From the NCBI GenBank assembly GCA_002393835.1, contig DGTW01000343.1, positions 1 to 7,734 on the forward strand: 7,734 nt of DNA, in the 5' to 3' direction. The notes beneath the pieces were generated by a model. It saw nothing but the letters and a program-made list of their open reading frames with translations. It made no database searches and was not told where the DNA came from. This document shows positions 6,023 through 7,734 of this stretch, one piece after another; within the stretch, counting starts at the first letter, position 1; each line of letters opens with the position of its first letter. Origin of the DNA: Treponema sp. UBA4326 (lineage in GTDB: Bacteria; Spirochaetota; Spirochaetia; Treponematales; Treponemataceae). A program made the position numbers and the translations under genes.

Positions 6023-6904
6023 TTAGTAATAGATAATTTTGTAGTCGCCGAAAGGTGTGTAGCCGCAGTTTGTGTAGACATTTATGGCTGTTGAATTGGA
6101 ATTTTTTACGAAAAGAACCACATCTTTTTTGTTTTTCTTAAAGCGGTTTGACAATGTACGCACGAGATAAGTTGCTATTCCCTTGTTGCGGAAAGAAATG
6201 TCTGTGTAAATTCCTCCAAGCTGAATGCAATTTTCGCCTTCAGCATTGATTGAAGCCTTTGCGATTATCCTGTTATTGTAGCGGACTCCAAAGACAATGC
6301 CGCTTTGTATATTGCGCCTGAGGAGAATTCGACAATTCTGCTCATTGAAGCTTTCTCTGTCGATTACGACTTCTTCAAGCTCATAGGCCTTTTGAATTGG
6401 AAGCATTTCATCAAAATCAGAATTCTTGCAGTCAAAAATCTCACAAGAGTTTAAAAAATGCCTTTTTTTGTTGTCTGGCTTTTCAGCGAGCGCCGCTTCT
6501 TCTGCAAGCAAAGCATTGTATTCCATAAGGCTGTATTCGGTTGCAGATTTATTGACCGTTCCGTAGAGTTTCTGAAAAATTTTTGCGATTGCATCCGTGT
6601 ATTTTTTTTCGCCGATAATGCTGAAAATTTTTTGAGGCCTGAATTTTTGAAAATAGGCCTCGACAATTCCAAGCACGGTCTCGCTTTCAAGACAATGGAG
6701 AATTTGACCGCTTTCCGAAACCGAAAGAACGCCCCAGATGACATTTCGCTCATCAAGAATATAAAGAATTTTGGTGTCTTTTTTTTGAAAATGAGAGACC
6801 AGAGCCACGCATTTATGCTCGTTTGCGAGAAGAAAATCTAAAACCTGCTGGCGAACCTGACTAAAACCCAGCCAGTCCCCGTCTAAAAGCTCAAAAATCA
6901 GCAC
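6023..6904 (-). CDS. GNAT family N-acetyltransferase, two-part protein
   Basis: Transfers an acetyl group from acetyl-CoA to an unidentified amine. The C-terminal half (about 155-293) is a GNAT domain. Motif A contains QLGGIYTD, then R239-x-x-G242-x-A244 for the CoA pyrophosphate, and the later NVYTNCGY carries Y277 at the usual general-acid position. The N-terminal half (1-145) has a mixed alpha/beta pattern and may be a degenerate second GNAT-like unit; I see no acetyl-CoA motif there. An in-frame TAA lies three codons before GTG 6904, so that GTG is the first possible start, and MLIFELLDGDW reads as coding from there. No good ribosome site sits directly upstream; AGGAGA is about 20 nt farther back. 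It is the first gene of the operon, divergent from slyD. The family call is firm, the exact start less so. Confidence 0.85.
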   Translation of the reverse strand: MLIFELLDGDWLGFSQVRQQVLDFLLANEHKCVALVSHFQKKDTKILYILDERNVIWGVLSVSESGQILHCLESETVLGIVEAYFQKFRPQKIFSIIGEKKYTDAIAKIFQKLYGTVNKSATEYSLMEYNALLAEEAALAEKPDNKKRHFLNSCEIFDCKNSDFDEMLPIQKAYELEEVVIDRESFNEQNCRILLRRNIQSGIVFGVRYNNRIIAKASINAEGENCIQLGGIYTDISFRNKGIATYLVRTLSNRFKKNKKDVVLFVKNSNSTAINVYTNCGYTPFGDYKIIYY

Positions 6905-6969
6905 TTTCTTTTACTATTTATGGTTATCTCCTGCAATCCATTGAGAGCGAATCTTCGGAGATTTCAAAT

Positions 6970-6997
6970 ATTATAACAGATTATGAAAGAATTTGAA
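6970..6997 (-). promoter_or_regulatory. Promoter of the GNAT-Nudix-membrane protein operon
   Basis: On the minus strand TGTTATAAT combines a TGn extension with a perfect TATAAT (6975-6970). TTCAAA (6997-6992) lies 16 nt upstream as a 4-of-6 -35 box. Initiation near 6963 gives a leader of about 59 nt. That leader opens with an AATCT/AGATT hairpin (6950-6963) and contains AGGAGA too far from the start codon for normal use. Confidence 0.65.
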
Positions 6998-7005
6998 GAT
7001 TTTAT

Positions 7006-7032
7006 TTGAATATTTGCTGTTTTTTCTATATT
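7006..7032 (+). promoter_or_regulatory. Possible promoter of slyD
   Basis: TTGAAT (7006-7011) and TATATT (7027-7032) are the best-matching hexamers, but the spacer is only 15 nt. A second reading pairs TTGCTG (7014-7019) with TATAGA (7035-7040), again at 15 nt. The stretch is T-rich, so the exact boxes are uncertain; a promoter somewhere at 7000-7045 is likely because slyD diverges from its neighbour. Confidence 0.35.
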
Positions 7033-7060
7033 TTTATAGAAATCATTTTTTATAACTTAT

Positions 7061-7064
7061 GGAG
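7061..7064 (+). promoter_or_regulatory. Ribosome binding site that fixes the slyD start
   Basis: GGAG lies six bases before ATG 7071. It overlaps an in-frame upstream ATG at 7059, which would have no ribosome site of its own, so 7071 is preferred. Confidence 0.75.
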
Positions 7065-7070
7065 AATCTT

Positions 7071-7601
7071 ATGGAAATCGAATATCAGAAGATGGTAAAA
7101 ATTCATTACACACTCAAAGATACAGATGGAAATCAGCTTGACTCTTCACTTGGCGGAGAGCCTCTTGAATACATGCATGGGATTGGCTCTCTTATTCCTG
7201 GTCTCGAAAAAGAGCTTGAAGGTAAAAAGCCTGGCGACAAATTCCATTCAGAAATAGAACCGGCCCTGGGCTATGGTGAATATGACGAAAAATTAGTTGC
7301 AGAAGTTCCCAGAAGCCAGTTCGATGCAAATTTTGAAATTGAAGTTGGCCAGCAGTTCCAGGCTGACACAGCGACAGGCCCCATGATTGTAAAAGTCACA
7401 AAAATTGCGGACGACAAAATTACAGTCGATGGAAACCATGAGCTTGCGGGCAAAAAACTCTGCTTCGATGTTGAAGTCGTTGATGTACGAGACGCAACCG
7501 AAGCCGAACTTGAGCCATTCGTAAATGAAGGTGGCTGTGGAAGTTGCGGCGGCGGTTGCTCAGGCTGCGGAAGCTCATGCGGTGGCTGCGGCGGATGCTA
7601 G
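7071..7601 (+). CDS. slyD: SlyD-type FKBP peptidyl-prolyl cis-trans isomerase with cysteine-rich tail
   Basis: Cytoplasmic prolyl isomerase and chaperone; the family also binds nickel and other metals and can assist metalloenzyme maturation. The 176-residue protein has the FKBP half-domain near its N terminus (VKIHYTLKD, then GIGSLIPGLEKELEGKKPGD), an inserted IF chaperone domain (about 66-122), and the closing FKBP strand with the family pattern NHELAGKKLCFDVEVVDVRDATEAE. The last 23 residues are almost only Gly, Ser and Cys with seven cysteines, a metal-binding tail. E. coli SlyD has a longer tail mixing His and Cys; this one has no His, suggesting thiol-only coordination. ATG 7071 is chosen because GGAG stands six bases before it. 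It appears monocistronic; I see no clear terminator in the first 80 bases after the stop. Confidence 0.95.
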   Translation: MEIEYQKMVKIHYTLKDTDGNQLDSSLGGEPLEYMHGIGSLIPGLEKELEGKKPGDKFHSEIEPALGYGEYDEKLVAEVPRSQFDANFEIEVGQQFQADTATGPMIVKVTKIADDKITVDGNHELAGKKLCFDVEVVDVRDATEAELEPFVNEGGCGSCGGGCSGCGSSCGGCGGC

Positions 7602-7685
7602 TAGGGCAAATGTCGAGTTTTTAATTTGTAGACTAATGTAAAAAAAACAGGCGCGAAGGAGTAAAACGGCTTACGGGAACATTCG

Positions 7686-7734
7686 TTTTGTGCTGCCGCA
7701 GAAGCGGCAAATGTATATAATTACAAGCACAAAA
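7686..7734. repeat. Compound inverted repeat at the window end
   Basis: TTTTGTGCT (7686-7694) and AGCACAAAA (7726-7734) are perfect 9-bp inverted repeats around 31 nt. Inside lies a hairpin GCCGC/GCGGC with an AGAA loop (7695-7708), followed by an AT-rich stretch containing TATAAT (7716-7721). The right arm ends at the window edge and may extend beyond. There is no T tract, so it is not a standard terminator. The remainder of 7602-7685 shows no gene; it contains only an eight-A run (7641-7648) and no strong structure. Confidence 0.55.

Noticed and set aside
7059..7061. ATG at 7059 as the start of slyD
   Set aside because: GGAG overlaps it and serves ATG 7071 at six bases; no ribosome site precedes 7059.
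7716..7721. TATAAT as a promoter of a gene beyond the window
   Set aside because: No -35 box at acceptable spacing is visible and the gene it would serve cannot be seen; the hexamer may just be part of the AT-rich repeat.

Overview
The window looks like chromosomal DNA of a spirochete, most likely a host-associated (rumen or gut) Treponema. I infer this from the gene content: a family 9 pectate lyase with a C-terminal membrane segment, a DTW-domain tRNA modification enzyme, a secreted family 3 beta-N-acetylhexosaminidase, a GNAT protein whose C-terminal half is of a kind I associate with treponemes, and SlyD. The AT-leaning intergenic DNA fits too. No marker gene fixes the species.

Layout. 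Positions 2-1951 (+) hold the 3' part of a large pectate lyase gene that begins outside the window; a strong hairpin terminator follows at 2004-2070. A DTW-domain protein gene (2113-2793, +) starts directly behind its own promoter. It converges, with 31 bp between stops, on a secreted GH3 (NagZ-like) gene (2825-4546, -). A 70-90 bp divergent spacer then serves the GH3 gene and a tRNA-Cys(GCA) gene (4634-4705, +), which has a near-consensus promoter and its own terminator. Positions 4742-4890 carry no gene but are packed with inverted repeats. A three-gene minus-strand operon follows in transcription order: GNAT protein (6904-6023), zinc-ribbon Nudix hydrolase (5998-5462) and a small membrane protein (5437-4904), with 24-nt gaps at both junctions. 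Across a divergent promoter region lies slyD (7071-7601, +). The last 133 bases hold no gene but contain a compound inverted repeat cut by the window end.

How the genes relate. This is mainly housekeeping DNA (tRNA modification, a tRNA gene, peptidoglycan turnover, nucleotide or cofactor clean-up, prolyl isomerisation and metal handling) next to one carbohydrate-degradation gene. I see no new multi-gene defence, mobile or biosynthetic system. The points most worth following are the structured spacer at 4742-4890 with a possible diverged, inverted relative at the window end, the leaderless or near-leaderless layout of two genes, and the membrane-anchor-like tail on the pectate lyase.
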